Shown: positions 1 through 8,695 of the stretch, one piece after another
Numbering within the stretch: the stretch's first letter is position 1
Layout of the letters: every line of letters begins with the position of its first letter
Assembly (NCBI GenBank): GCA_963750195.1
Contig: CAVVPS010000016.1
Coordinates: forward strand, 558,001 to 622,000
Reading direction: 5' to 3'
Source of the DNA: AP-15 sp963750195
GTDB lineage: Bacteria > Pseudomonadota > Alphaproteobacteria > ATCC43930 > CGMCC-115725
DNA length: 64,000 nt
Notes under the pieces: generated by a model
Seen by the model: the letters and a program-made list of their open reading frames with translations, nothing else
What the model was told of the DNA's origin: nothing
Database searches by the model: none
Translations under genes and position numbers: made by a program

Positions 1-879
1 CCATCTTTGGCGCGAGGTGACGGATATCTCGGGTTCGTGCGAAATGGGTGGCAGGAGACGCTGGGCGTGCATATGACGTCCGGGGCGCCCGAGCAGCTCA
101 TCGTGCTGTCGCGCTCGTCCTATCTGCCATTCTACACGGCTCTCGCCACCGGGGCGGCGGTGTTGGCGATGCTTTTCCGGTTCTATTTTTTTGCTCTGGC
201 CGCGGCGCTGGCGGTCGCCGGGCTTTTCTTACTGGCAGGGCATAGCGCTGGGCTGAACCGGGACTACGGCCTGCTGCCGGTCGGTCGGGGCGTCAGCGTA
301 GCGCCGCATACTGAGCTGGCTGGTTCGCCGCCGTGGTGGGCGCTGACCTTTACGCTGATCGCCGATGGTACGCTGTTCACGTCCTTGCTGTTTGGGACGC
401 TCTATCTCTGGATCTCCGCTCCGAACTGGCCGCCGGCGCAGACATTCACACCCAATCTGGGACTCGCCCTCGGGGCCGTCGCGGCCCTCGTCGTCGCCGC
501 GACGGCGGCCCGCGGATCGCTGCGGTCGATCGGCGCCGGCGGCATGGCGCGTGCCTGGATCGGCCTCGCCGCCCTCGGGCTCGTCGCGGCCATCGCGGTG
601 GTCGTTGCGCTGATCGGCGGCATCGTCCCGCATCCCACCGAGCATGCCCTGGGCGCAACCGCGGCCGCGCTATTAGCCTATGTCGCGTTTCATGCCGGTA
701 TCGGGCTGCTCTTCCTGCTCAGCAATCTGCTGCGCCTCGAGGCCGGCTTTCTGTCGTCCCGGCGGTCGACCGATCTCCGCCTGACGCGGCTCTGGCTTGA
801 CTACACGGTCGTAACCGGGGTGATCGCGCTCGGCCTCGTGTCGGCAATGCCCGCCCTCGTGAAGAGTCTCGGAACATAA
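1..879 (+). CDS. Haem-copper oxidase subunit I with fused subunit III-like domain, C-terminal part
   Basis: The frame is open to the window edge, so this is the 3' part of a longer gene and the catalytic subunit I core lies outside. About 290 residues are visible, with roughly seven hydrophobic segments. The segment PPWWALTFTLIADGT near residue 110 is typical of the III-like extension found in fused oxidase subunit I proteins of alphaproteobacteria. Family role: transfer of electrons from cytochrome c to oxygen at the inner membrane with proton pumping. A small membrane protein gene begins 17 bases after the stop and is probably co-transcribed. Family assignment is from pattern recognition of the C-terminal region only. 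Confidence 0.72.
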   Translation, partial: PSLARGDGYLGFVRNGWQETLGVHMTSGAPEQLIVLSRSSYLPFYTALATGAAVLAMLFRFYFFALAAALAVAGLFLLAGHSAGLNRDYGLLPVGRGVSVAPHTELAGSPPWWALTFTLIADGTLFTSLLFGTLYLWISAPNWPPAQTFTPNLGLALGAVAALVVAATAARGSLRSIGAGGMARAWIGLAALGLVAAIAVVVALIGGIVPHPTEHALGATAAALLAYVAFHAGIGLLFLLSNLLRLEAGFLSSRRSTDLRLTRLWLDYTVVTGVIALGLVSAMPALVKSLGT

Positions 880-896
880 CCGCACGTACAGATCCT

Positions 897-1220
897 GTGC
901 CGCCCGGATATCTCTGGTGGCTCGCCGCCGGGTTCCTCGTCTGGTGCAGCGCGCTTGTCGCTGTCTACGCTCTCCACGCCATCGGCTGCACCTTTGCCTG
1001 GTCGGCTGGTCCGCTGCGGCTTGGCCTTGCCCTTGTGCTCTTCGCGCATCTGGCCGTGATCGGCTGGATGTGGCGCCATCTCGGTAGTATCGAGCCGAGC
1101 CACGATTTCGGCCAGACCGGCGCATTCTTCCGCGTGGCGGCCCTTTGGGCGACCATCGCCGCATTCGCCACCACAATCTTCACTCTCAGCGCAACCACGC
1201 TGCTTACCGTATGCGTGTGA
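897..1220 (+). CDS. Small oxidase-associated membrane protein
   Basis: A 107-residue protein with three predicted hydrophobic segments (about residues 5-30, 38-62 and 78-105). It starts at GTG. It lies 17 bases downstream of the fused oxidase subunit gene on the same strand, so it is probably an accessory or small structural subunit of that oxidase, as seen after such fused genes in other alphaproteobacteria. No metal-binding residues stand out. The specific function is not established and the link rests on position and topology. Confidence 0.6.
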   Translation: MPPGYLWWLAAGFLVWCSALVAVYALHAIGCTFAWSAGPLRLGLALVLFAHLAVIGWMWRHLGSIEPSHDFGQTGAFFRVAALWATIAAFATTIFTLSATTLLTVCV

Positions 1221-1327
1221 TGCGGGATAACAGAGAATTCTTTGCGGCTAACAGGGAATTAGGTCGACAAATCAGGGAAGTTTCCTAGCCGCTTCCGTGA
1301 TCTCACTGGGCACGAGCCACAGGCGGC

Positions 1328-2545
1328 TCACGGTTCCTCGAACTGCAGAATGTAGAGCCCGGCATTGTTGTCGGTGAGGTACATCACTCCCTGCGCATCG
1401 ACAAAGCAGTCGGCGGATTGGATGACTTGCGGCCGATTGGGACGCGGGTCGAACATGCGCTCCGGATCGGGCGGCACAAAGAACCCAGCCTCGCGCGGCT
1501 GGAACGCATTCTCGATGTCGAATACCCGGACGCCGGCATTATGATAGGTCGCGAAGACGAAGCGCGAGCTCTGGAAAGCGCCGGGCCGGTTCTCCCAGAG
1601 ATTATGTGGCCCGAAATTGCCACCTTTGGCGCAGTAGTCGGCCTCGGACGGGATCGGCATGGTGGCGAAGCTCACGGGATTGGCCGGCTCGCGCACATCG
1701 AAGAGCCAAGTGTGACGGAGGCCCAGGCTGCAATCGGCGAAATTGGCCTCGTCGGCCAGCACCAGCAGATTGCGATCGGGGAGCGGCAGCGGCGAATGCG
1801 TGCCGCCGCCGAAGGGCGGGTCGAGATTGCGATGGGCAAGCAGCTGCGGCCGGGTCGGATCGGCGACGTCGAGCACGGTGAGCCCGCCGTCGCGCCAGGC
1901 GGCATAAGCGACGTTGCCGGCGACGAGGGCGTGGTGCAGTGCGTAGCGCCGGCCCTTGGGCCAACTCGGCGTCTCGCCGCCGCCGATCCACATGCCGGGG
2001 ATCCACCACTTGCCGACGACCTCGGGCCGGGTCGGCTCTGTCATGTCGACGATCGCCAGCACCTGGTCGGTGAACTCGGGAAAGTGGATCGAGACGTAAG
2101 CGTAACGTCCGCCGACATACCAGATGCGGTGCGGCCCGACTCCCTCGGTGGCCATGAAGGCGATCTCGCGCGGCGCCTCAGGATGCGAGATGTCGTAGAC
2201 GCGGACGCCCGCCGTGTAGTGCTGGCCCTTCAGCAGATCGGCTGGCGACCCCGAGTAGTAGGCCTGCGCGTCGACCTGCATCGTCCACATGCTCGGTCCG
2301 TTGACGGCGAGCAGCAAGTCGTCGTGGGTCTGCAGATGGATGGCGCGGGTGTTGGGCGGGCAGGGCATGAAGGCGACGGGTCGCGGGTTCTTCGGATCGC
2401 GTACGTCGATGATGGTGATACCGTTGGAATAGCCGTGCCCGATATAAGCATAGCCACGATGCACCATGATCTGGACGCCGTCGCCGCGTCCGCCCTGGTC
2501 GGAGTGGCTGATGAACTTGACGTTGCGGGACGCGACCGCATTCAT
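1328..2545 (-). CDS. LVIVD-repeat beta-propeller protein
   Basis: A 405-residue protein made of LVIVD-type repeats. Several copies of a 'VYDISHPEAPREIAF' type unit are visible (for example ITIIDVRDPKNPRPVAF near residue 43, VYDISHPEAPR near 120, VLDVADPTRPQ near 225, VFDIENAFQPREAGF near 345). Such repeats fold as a beta-propeller. No signal peptide is evident, so a cytoplasmic location is likely. The enzymatic role is unknown; members often sit beside catabolic genes. The gene is intact and convergent with the oxidase genes upstream. The name describes the fold, not a reaction. Confidence 0.75.
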   Translation of the reverse strand: MNAVASRNVKFISHSDQGGRGDGVQIMVHRGYAYIGHGYSNGITIIDVRDPKNPRPVAFMPCPPNTRAIHLQTHDDLLLAVNGPSMWTMQVDAQAYYSGSPADLLKGQHYTAGVRVYDISHPEAPREIAFMATEGVGPHRIWYVGGRYAYVSIHFPEFTDQVLAIVDMTEPTRPEVVGKWWIPGMWIGGGETPSWPKGRRYALHHALVAGNVAYAAWRDGGLTVLDVADPTRPQLLAHRNLDPPFGGGTHSPLPLPDRNLLVLADEANFADCSLGLRHTWLFDVREPANPVSFATMPIPSEADYCAKGGNFGPHNLWENRPGAFQSSRFVFATYHNAGVRVFDIENAFQPREAGFFVPPDPERMFDPRPNRPQVIQSADCFVDAQGVMYLTDNNAGLYILQFEEP

Positions 2546-3025
2546 GGCTCACCTCTCCCTATTGCGCCGTCCCTTGCCCTCTCACCGCGTCGCTGGTCCA
2601 GTGTCGCGTCGGGCCACAGCGGCGAAAGTCGCCGATATTCAGCACCCGCGACCCCGCACCCTCGACCAGCAGCATGCAGCATATAGGTGTCGTGACCGAG
2701 TGACCCGTGAGAATCGGTATGACGATGAGAGATGCGAACCCTACGGTCCTGTCGCTTTCCCATGCCACAAGGCCGCGTGCAACGCTGCTCGGACCACTTG
2801 GCCGCCACAGTGCAGCCAGCCGCTTCGGTCGACCCGCCATCGGCGGCGACGATCCCGATGGCCAAGGTGGGCCTCGAGCGGAATGTTGGGGGCAGCACTC
2901 AGAACTGGTGGGCCGTAGGCAAGCTCGCTCCTCCTCGCAGATAGCCGCAAAAGACACCTGCCGTTGACAACCCCACTCGGACCCCCGTTGATTGCAGCTA
3001 CGCATTTCAAGTGGGGCTCCTTCGC
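2546..3025. other. Non-coding gap between divergent genes
   Basis: No convincing gene, RNA or hairpin was found. Open frames here are short, have atypical composition and overlap each other. It should contain promoters for the LVIVD-repeat gene (leftward) and the GMC dehydrogenase (rightward), but no clear -35/-10 pair could be identified. Confidence 0.5.
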
Positions 3026-4633
3026 ATGACCAGCCCGGTTGACGTCCTGATCATTGGCGCCGGTGCCTCCGGCGCGGCCGTGGCCTGGAGCTTGGCCGAG
3101 ACGAAGATGCACATCCTCTGCCTTGAGCAGGGCGACTGGATGAAGCCATCCGAATATCCCAGCACCGCTCGCGACTGGGAGGCGCGGCAGCTCAACGATT
3201 TCCATCCCAGCCCGAACCGTCGAGCGCGCGATACCGACTATCCGATCAATGACGCCGATTCGCCGATCAAGATCGCCAACTTCAACGGCGTCGGCGGCGG
3301 CACGGTGTTGTACGCGGGTCACTTCCCGAGGTTCCATCCGTCGGATTTTCGCGCGCGCACGCTGGACAGCGTCGCCGATGACTGGCCGATCGACTACGCG
3401 ACCTTGGAGCCGTTCTACGCCGAGAACGACCGGATGATGGGCGTATCCGGCCTGGCCGGCGATCCCGCCTATCCGCCGCATGAACCGATGATGCCGCCGC
3501 TCCCGCTGGGCAAGTCGGGTGCGACGCTGGCGCGCGGGCTTAACAAGCTTGGCTGGCATTGGTGGCCGTCGGACAGCGCGATCGCCTCGGTGGATTACGA
3601 AGGCCGCGCGAAGTGCATCAATCTCGGCCATTGCACTTCGGGCTGCGCGCAGGGCGCAAAGGCGAGCACCGACATCACCTACTGGCCCGCCGCCATCCGC
3701 GCCGGCGTCGAGCTGCGCACGCGCTGCCGGGTGCGCGAGATCACCACCAACGAACACGGCATGGCGTCGGGTGTCGGTCTACTACGACGCGGACGGGGTC
3801 GAGCATTTCCAGCCTGCCGAAGTCGTCATCCTCGCCTGCAACGCCGTCGGCACCGCGCGCATTCTGCTGAATTCCGCCTCCGCGCGCTTCCCCAGCGGCC
3901 TTGCCAATTCCAGCGGCCTGGTCGGCAAGAACCTGATGTTCCATCCCTATGCGCGGATCGCCGGCTATTTCGACGAAACGCTCGACGGCTATCGCGGCCC
4001 GGGCAACTGCATCTGGAGCCAGGAATTCTACGAGACGGACCGCTCCCGCGGGTTCGTGCGCGGCTACACCTTCGAGTTCTCTCGCGGTCAGGGCCCGGTG
4101 ATGGCCGCCGTGCATGGCATGCAGATCGGTCGCCTGCCTTGGGGCGCCGAACACCACCGCGCCTATCGTAAGCTGTTTTGCCATCGCACCGGCATGGTGG
4201 CGATCTGCGAGGACCTGCCGGAGGAGCACAACACCGTCACGCTCGATCCGGTGCTGAAGGACTCCAACGGCATTCCGGCGCCCAAAGATCAGCTACACGC
4301 TGAGCGAAAACAGCCGCCGCATGCTGGATCACGCGGTCGCGCGGGCCACCGAGATCCTGCGCGCCGCCGGGGCGTACGACGTCTGGTCGGAGGCGCCGAT
4401 CGCGCGACGGCGGTTGGCATCTGATGGGCACCGCGCGGATGGGCACCGACCCGGCGCGATCCGTCGTGAACGAATGGGGCCGCAGCCACGACGTGAAGAA
4501 CCTGTTCATCGTCGATGGCAGCATCTTCGTGACTTCGGCCGGGGTAAACCCGACACGGACAATCCAGGCGCTGGCACTTTACGTCGCCGACACCATCAAG
4601 CAGCGCTTGGCTGCTGCCACCCTGTTCGATTGA
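3026..4633 (+). pseudogene. GMC-family (gluconate 2-dehydrogenase-like) flavoprotein, three frameshifts
   Basis: The N terminus has the Rossmann FAD motif IIGAGASGAAVA. The middle has the motifs of large subunits of membrane-associated sugar/alcohol dehydrogenases (GVGGGTVLYAGH, CTSGCAQGAKAS), and the C terminus has the GMC signature GTARMGTDP and NPTRTIQALALY. The coding sequence is broken by three single-base shifts, near 3775, 4286 and 4410. Each has the sense of one extra base, so the final part returns to the first frame. Reading across them gives a complete protein of about 535 residues. The family oxidises a sugar or alcohol with FAD and passes electrons to a cytochrome. The next gene, 7 bases on, encodes the matching small subunit. 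Real decay and sequencing error cannot be separated here. Confidence 0.82.
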
Positions 4634-4640
4634 GGCGACC

Positions 4641-5075
4641 ATGTTGCCAGCGAATCAGTGCCGATCCTTGCAATGCCTCGCCGAGATGATGATCCCGGCC
4701 AGCGTCGAGTACGGTGTGCCGAGCGCCGGCGATGATGCGATCTTAGCCGATATCCTGCAGAGCCTTGGGCGCGATGCGGAACCTGTGATCGCAGTGCTGC
4801 GAACGCTCGATGCTATGGCCAGCGGCCCGTTCGCCGATCTGGACCCGCAACGGCGAAACGCCATTGCCGCCCAGTTGCGCGAGACCGGAGATGAGGGGTT
4901 GACCTACCTGACCCGGATCATCCTGCAATGCTATTACCGAGACGACAGGGTCATGCGGTCGCTGGGCATGGAACCGAGGCCGCCATTTCCCAAAGGCTTC
5001 GAGGTGGAATACGGCGACTGGTCTCTCCTGGATCCGGTGCGCGCGCGCCCGAAGCTTTATCGTGACGCCGATTGA
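4641..5075 (+). CDS. Gluconate 2-dehydrogenase subunit 3 family protein
   Basis: A 144-residue protein with the small-subunit pattern: a helical region (ILADILQSLGRDAEPVIAVLRTLD), then YLTRIILQCYYRDDRVMRSLGMEPRPPFPKGF, ending with a short Asp/Arg-rich tail. Subunit 3 normally carries a Tat signal and escorts the flavoprotein to the periplasm; no twin-arginine signal is visible here, so its location is uncertain. It begins 7 bases after the GMC dehydrogenase gene and is surely its partner. It is itself intact, although the large-subunit gene is frameshifted. Confidence 0.78.
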   Translation: MLPANQCRSLQCLAEMMIPASVEYGVPSAGDDAILADILQSLGRDAEPVIAVLRTLDAMASGPFADLDPQRRNAIAAQLRETGDEGLTYLTRIILQCYYRDDRVMRSLGMEPRPPFPKGFEVEYGDWSLLDPVRARPKLYRDAD

Positions 5076-5101
5076 CCATCATAAGGTTTGCGAGGTATCG
5101 A

Positions 5102-5120
5102 GTTCTTTAAGTTAAAGAAC
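5102..5120. promoter_or_regulatory. Perfect 19-bp palindrome upstream of dinB
   Basis: GTTCTTTAA and TTAAAGAAC are exact inverted arms around a single G, followed by a run of seven A. It lies 61 bases before the dinB start, in a short AT-rich stretch of otherwise GC-rich DNA. The A-tract is on the wrong side for a rightward terminator. Spacing of GTTC and GAAC (11 bases) does not match the alphaproteobacterial SOS box, a direct repeat GTTC-N7-GTTC. It is therefore a candidate operator for an unidentified dimeric regulator. Confidence 0.45.
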
Positions 5121-5181
5121 AAAAAAATGGCTTCTAATCCACGCGACGCTGTAGCGGGGGAGGGCTTGCGGGCTAGCGGTT

Positions 5182-6330
5182 ATGGTCGCGCTCGGGGTCG
5201 ATCGGGACAGGGCTGAAACGGGCAGTGAAGAGCGCGGGCAAGGCTTCTCGCCCGAGGCGGTCCGGTCGCGCAAAATCATTCATGTCGACATGGACGCGTT
5301 TTACGCATCGGTCGAACAGCGCGACAATCCGGAGCTGCGCGGGAAGCCCGTCGCGGTCGGCGGATCGCGCGAACGCGGCGTCGTCGCGGCGGCAAGCTAC
5401 GAAGCGCGGAAGTTCGGCGTGCACTCCGCGATGTCGTCGATCACGGCCAAGCGGAAATGCCCCGATTTGATCTTCGTAAGGCCGAGGTTCGACGCCTACA
5501 AGGTGATCTCGCTGCAGATCCGGGAGATCTTCGCCGAATACACGCCGATCATCGAGCCATTGTCGCTCGACGAGGCGTATCTCGATGTCACCGAAAACCT
5601 CAAGGGCATCGCCTCGGCGACGCAGATCGCGGCAGAAATCCGGGCAAGGATCCGCGCCGAAACCGAACTCACCGCTTCGGCCGGCGTCTCCTACAACAAG
5701 TTCCTCGCCAAGCTTGCCTCGGATCACCGCAAGCCGGACGGGCTCTTCGTCATTACGCCCGCGATGGGTCCGGAATTCGTCGAGACACTGCCAGTCAGAA
5801 AGTTCCACGGTGTCGGGCCTGCGACAGCTGCCAAGATGGCGCGGTTCGGGATCAAGGCCGGGCTCGACCTCAGGGCGCAGACCTTGGCCTTCCTGCAGCA
5901 GCATTTCGGTAAAGCGGGCTCCTACTATTACGGGGTTGCGCGCGGAGTTGACGAGCGGCCTGTCCGTGCCGACCGGATACGCAAGTCTATTGGCGCCGAA
6001 AACACGTTTTTGGCCGATCTCTCCACCTACGAAGCCGCGCGCGATGCGCTTCGCGAGATCGTCAACAAAGTGTGGGAGTACTGTGAGGGCTCCGGTCTTC
6101 GCGGCCGCACAGTCACGCTCAAGGTCAAGTTCGCCAACTTCCGGCAGATCACCCGAAGTCGTACCGGTCAGATACAGATCACGACAAGAAACGAACTCGA
6201 ACAGCTTAGCAATACACTGCTCGAACCTCTCTTTCCTGTCGCGAGAGGCGTTCGGCTCCTCGGTGTCTCGTTGTCTTCGCTCGCGGCAGAGGAGGCTGAA
6301 CGTGAGCGCGAAGTCAGCTTGCCCCTTTAG
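5182..6330 (+). CDS. dinB: DNA polymerase IV (Y family)
   Basis: An error-prone translesion polymerase of 382 residues. The first catalytic aspartate is in HVDMDAFYASVE (about residue 35) and the second acidic pair in SLDEAYLDVT (about 127). The fingers/palm motif SAGVSYNKFLAKLASDHRKPDG follows. A helix-hairpin-helix region (FHGVGPATAAKMARFGI) and the little-finger domain complete the protein. The N terminus is about 30 residues longer than typical, so a later start is possible. The protein acts on the chromosome at stalled forks. The gene is single and intact, with a palindrome upstream that may regulate it. Confidence 0.95.
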   Translation: MVALGVDRDRAETGSEERGQGFSPEAVRSRKIIHVDMDAFYASVEQRDNPELRGKPVAVGGSRERGVVAAASYEARKFGVHSAMSSITAKRKCPDLIFVRPRFDAYKVISLQIREIFAEYTPIIEPLSLDEAYLDVTENLKGIASATQIAAEIRARIRAETELTASAGVSYNKFLAKLASDHRKPDGLFVITPAMGPEFVETLPVRKFHGVGPATAAKMARFGIKAGLDLRAQTLAFLQQHFGKAGSYYYGVARGVDERPVRADRIRKSIGAENTFLADLSTYEAARDALREIVNKVWEYCEGSGLRGRTVTLKVKFANFRQITRSRTGQIQITTRNELEQLSNTLLEPLFPVARGVRLLGVSLSSLAAEEAEREREVSLPL

Positions 6331-6584
6331 GCGTTCGGCCAGCCCCCAGCGATGGCCTCAAGCCTCGATTTGAACTCGTAGCGGGTACTCGGTTCAGTTG
6401 ACGGCAACGGCAGGTTATGCCCCCCAACTACGGCCATTCACGGAAGCCACCGGGATCGGCTCAGTTGGGGTGGATTTCCGCCCTTCGCGGGGACCTGCTC
6501 GGGCGACAAGGTTGCGCCGTTTCCGGCCGTCCGAATGCCGACACATCAACGGGTCAAATCGACCCGTAGCAGTCATCGGCTGCT

Positions 6585-7571
6585 TCACTCAATTACTTCG
6601 TCGGCCCGGGCGAGCAGGGCTGGTGGCATCGTAATTCCGAGTTCTTTCGCGGTCTTCAGGTTGATGACAAATTTATAGTGGGCTGGCCGTTCGATTGGGA
6701 GATCAGCTGGCTTGGTACCCTTTAGAATACGGTCGATCAAATCAGCGGCCCGCTCAGCGGCTTCGCTGCGGTCCGCGCCATACGACATCAACCCCCCGTT
6801 GCGGGCGAATACGTCTAATTCGTACATTGCCGGTATCTTGTTGGCGGCGGCAAATTCGAAAACTCGCTTGCGGTTTAGCAGCGTCAGAATGTCGGTGAGC
6901 ATCAGGATTTCGTCGGGCCGTTCCGCGCTCATCCCCGAGAATGCGGTCTCAAATTCATCCGGTTCGCGGACGCCGAATGGTTGGACGGTGATTCCCCGGT
7001 CAGAGGTCGCCGCCGCTACCACCTTGTAGCGCGCGACCATCGCGGCATCGCTAGCGTTGTACAGCACGGCCACTCGCTTCAGACCGGGAACCGCCTCTAG
7101 CATCAGTTCGAGACGCTTCGCCGTGAGCTCCGAAGGCACGTCCGAAACACCAGTGATATTGCCGCCGGGCCGGCGGTAGCTCGCAACTAAGCCTAACTGA
7201 ACCGGGTCTCCGGCGGCGATTAGGACAATTGGGACCGTCGCAGTACCCTCCTTTGCAGCGAGCGCTGCCGAATAGCCGGTGATAGAGATAACATCGACCG
7301 GAATATCCACCAGCTCTTTGACGAGCTTGGGCAACCGTTCGGGCTTTGCTTGCGCAAAGCGTGCGTCGATTACCAGATTCTTCCCCAGCAAATAATTCCG
7401 GCGCCCGAGAGCGGCCGTGAGACCGTTCACAGTCGATGCGCCCGTCTCGCTGTTACCGACGCTCAGGAACCCTACATGGTAGACCCTGGCCGGCACCTGC
7501 ACCTGTGCGACGGCGCTGCAAAGATCGGCGAGAGCAAGGACGATCGCGGTGGCGAACAGCTTGACCCTCAT
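6585..7571 (-). CDS. COG2984-type ABC transporter substrate-binding protein
   Basis: A 328-residue secreted binding protein. Residues 1-23 form a signal peptide (hydrophobic core ATAIVLALADLCSA, cleavage near AVAQ). The rest matches the tryptophan/tyrosine-type solute-binding family: VYHVGFLSVG at the mature N terminus, IVLIAAGDPVQLGLVASYRRPGGNITG in the middle and FVINLKTAKELGITMPPALLARADEVIE at the end. The permease and ATPase genes that would form a transporter are absent nearby. Orphan copies of this family are common and expanded in alphaproteobacteria, and their ligands are mostly unknown. Confidence 0.88.
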   Translation of the reverse strand: MRVKLFATAIVLALADLCSAVAQVQVPARVYHVGFLSVGNSETGASTVNGLTAALGRRNYLLGKNLVIDARFAQAKPERLPKLVKELVDIPVDVISITGYSAALAAKEGTATVPIVLIAAGDPVQLGLVASYRRPGGNITGVSDVPSELTAKRLELMLEAVPGLKRVAVLYNASDAAMVARYKVVAAATSDRGITVQPFGVREPDEFETAFSGMSAERPDEILMLTDILTLLNRKRVFEFAAANKIPAMYELDVFARNGGLMSYGADRSEAAERAADLIDRILKGTKPADLPIERPAHYKFVINLKTAKELGITMPPALLARADEVIE

Positions 7572-8053
7572 TCCAACACCTTTGCTCCGATAGAAGCGGT
7601 AGGGTGCACAGGGCTCGGCGATGCCGAACCGTGTACTCGGCAGATTGTACAGATCAGACCCAGTTTGGCGACCACCGAGTTAGCTTTCATCCGGAGTTAA
7701 TGGCCCTCCACCCTACCTCGCCGTCCGTGGTCCGTGGGGTTGATCACGGAGGTCAGCTTCGGGGCAAGGGCTGGCATTGCCATCGATGGAAGCGAACGGC
7801 GGCTTTGGGTCGATTTGACTCGTCGACTTATAGGAAACCAAAGGCCCGCTTCCGGCACAATCCTTCCCGTCTGAGTTACGCGCCTGTTAACCGGCCAGAT
7901 TTGGCGGACCGCGACCCTCGACCGAATCTGGGGCCGTTGCCCTCAACCGTCACCGGGTCTGTGATTGCTCAATCAGGTCAAAGGGACGATTCTTGCCTCG
8001 GAACCGGCGGGAATCCGGCGAATGCCGGTCTAGACCAGGAAACGGAGAGGACG
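7572..8053. other. Non-coding gap
   Basis: A 482-base stretch between divergent genes. One frame runs open through much of it into the VOC gene, but its start region has no ribosome site and does not resemble a protein domain. The VOC gene has a good site immediately before its own ATG. Nothing else was recognised. Confidence 0.45.
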
Positions 8054-8515
8054 ATGAGCAGGTTGTTTGGGCCGATGCGGCAGGTTGGGATCGTCGTCCG
8101 CGACATCGAGAAGGCAATGCGCCACTGGGTCGAGGTGTGCGGCGTCGGCCCGTGGTTCTACGCCGAGCAGCTGCCGCTGGATGAATTCCGTTACAAGGGC
8201 CGGCCCTACGATCTCAAGGTGTCGATCGCGCTTGCCAACTCGGGCGATGTGCAGCTCGAGTTGATCGAGCAGCGCAACGACGTGCCGAGCCTCTACCGCG
8301 ATTTCCTTGCCGCCGGCTGCGAGGGGATGCAGCATTGGTCGAGTTGGCCGGTGAACTACCACGAGATCCGCGAGCGGGCGCTCGGATCCGGTTGGCAGAT
8401 TGGCCAGGAGGGTGACACGCCACGCGGCCCGTTCATTTATTTCGTCAATGAAGGGCACCCCGGCACGGTCATCGAGATGGCGGAGGCGACGACCCGTCCG
8501 CATGCGCATCTTTGA
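8054..8515 (+). CDS. VOC (glyoxalase/dioxygenase superfamily) protein, probably frameshifted near its end
   Basis: A 153-residue VOC-fold protein. It starts MSRLFGPMRQVGIVVRDIEKAMRHW with the first beta-alpha-beta-beta-beta module and ends with GTVIEMAEATTRPHAHL. The start ATG is preceded by GGAGAGG. Past residue 150 the family usually continues; the +1 frame from 8502 to 8585 encodes just such a tail (IFDQVRKLALNWDGRDPIR), so one base appears to have been gained near 8501. The substrate is unknown; neighbours (enolase-superfamily enzyme and amidohydrolases) suggest a catabolic role. Confidence 0.78.
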   Translation: MSRLFGPMRQVGIVVRDIEKAMRHWVEVCGVGPWFYAEQLPLDEFRYKGRPYDLKVSIALANSGDVQLELIEQRNDVPSLYRDFLAAGCEGMQHWSSWPVNYHEIRERALGSGWQIGQEGDTPRGPFIYFVNEGHPGTVIEMAEATTRPHAHL

Positions 8516-8695
8516 CCAGGTGCGCAAACTCGCCCTGAACTGGGACGGGCGCGACCCCATCCGCATCAACTGGCCGCAGGGGTAAACTCCACGCAGCGGG
8601 CAAGTCGGTATAGCCCGTTGCTCGTTGTCAGATCGCGCCCGACCGCCAACCAATCCAAATCGAGATAGGCTCGCCTGACCAGGAAAGAACGACCC

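Noticed and set aside
1418..2686. A 422-codon rightward frame
   Set aside because: Antisense to the LVIVD-repeat gene, whose repeats are clear. Composition typical of a shadow frame.
5102..5120. SOS (LexA) box for dinB
   Set aside because: The palindrome has GTTC and GAAC in inverted orientation 11 bases apart, unlike the alphaproteobacterial direct repeat GTTC-N7-GTTC.
5102..5127. Rho-independent terminator for the dehydrogenase operon
   Set aside because: The stem is AT-rich and followed by A, not T, in the direction of transcription.
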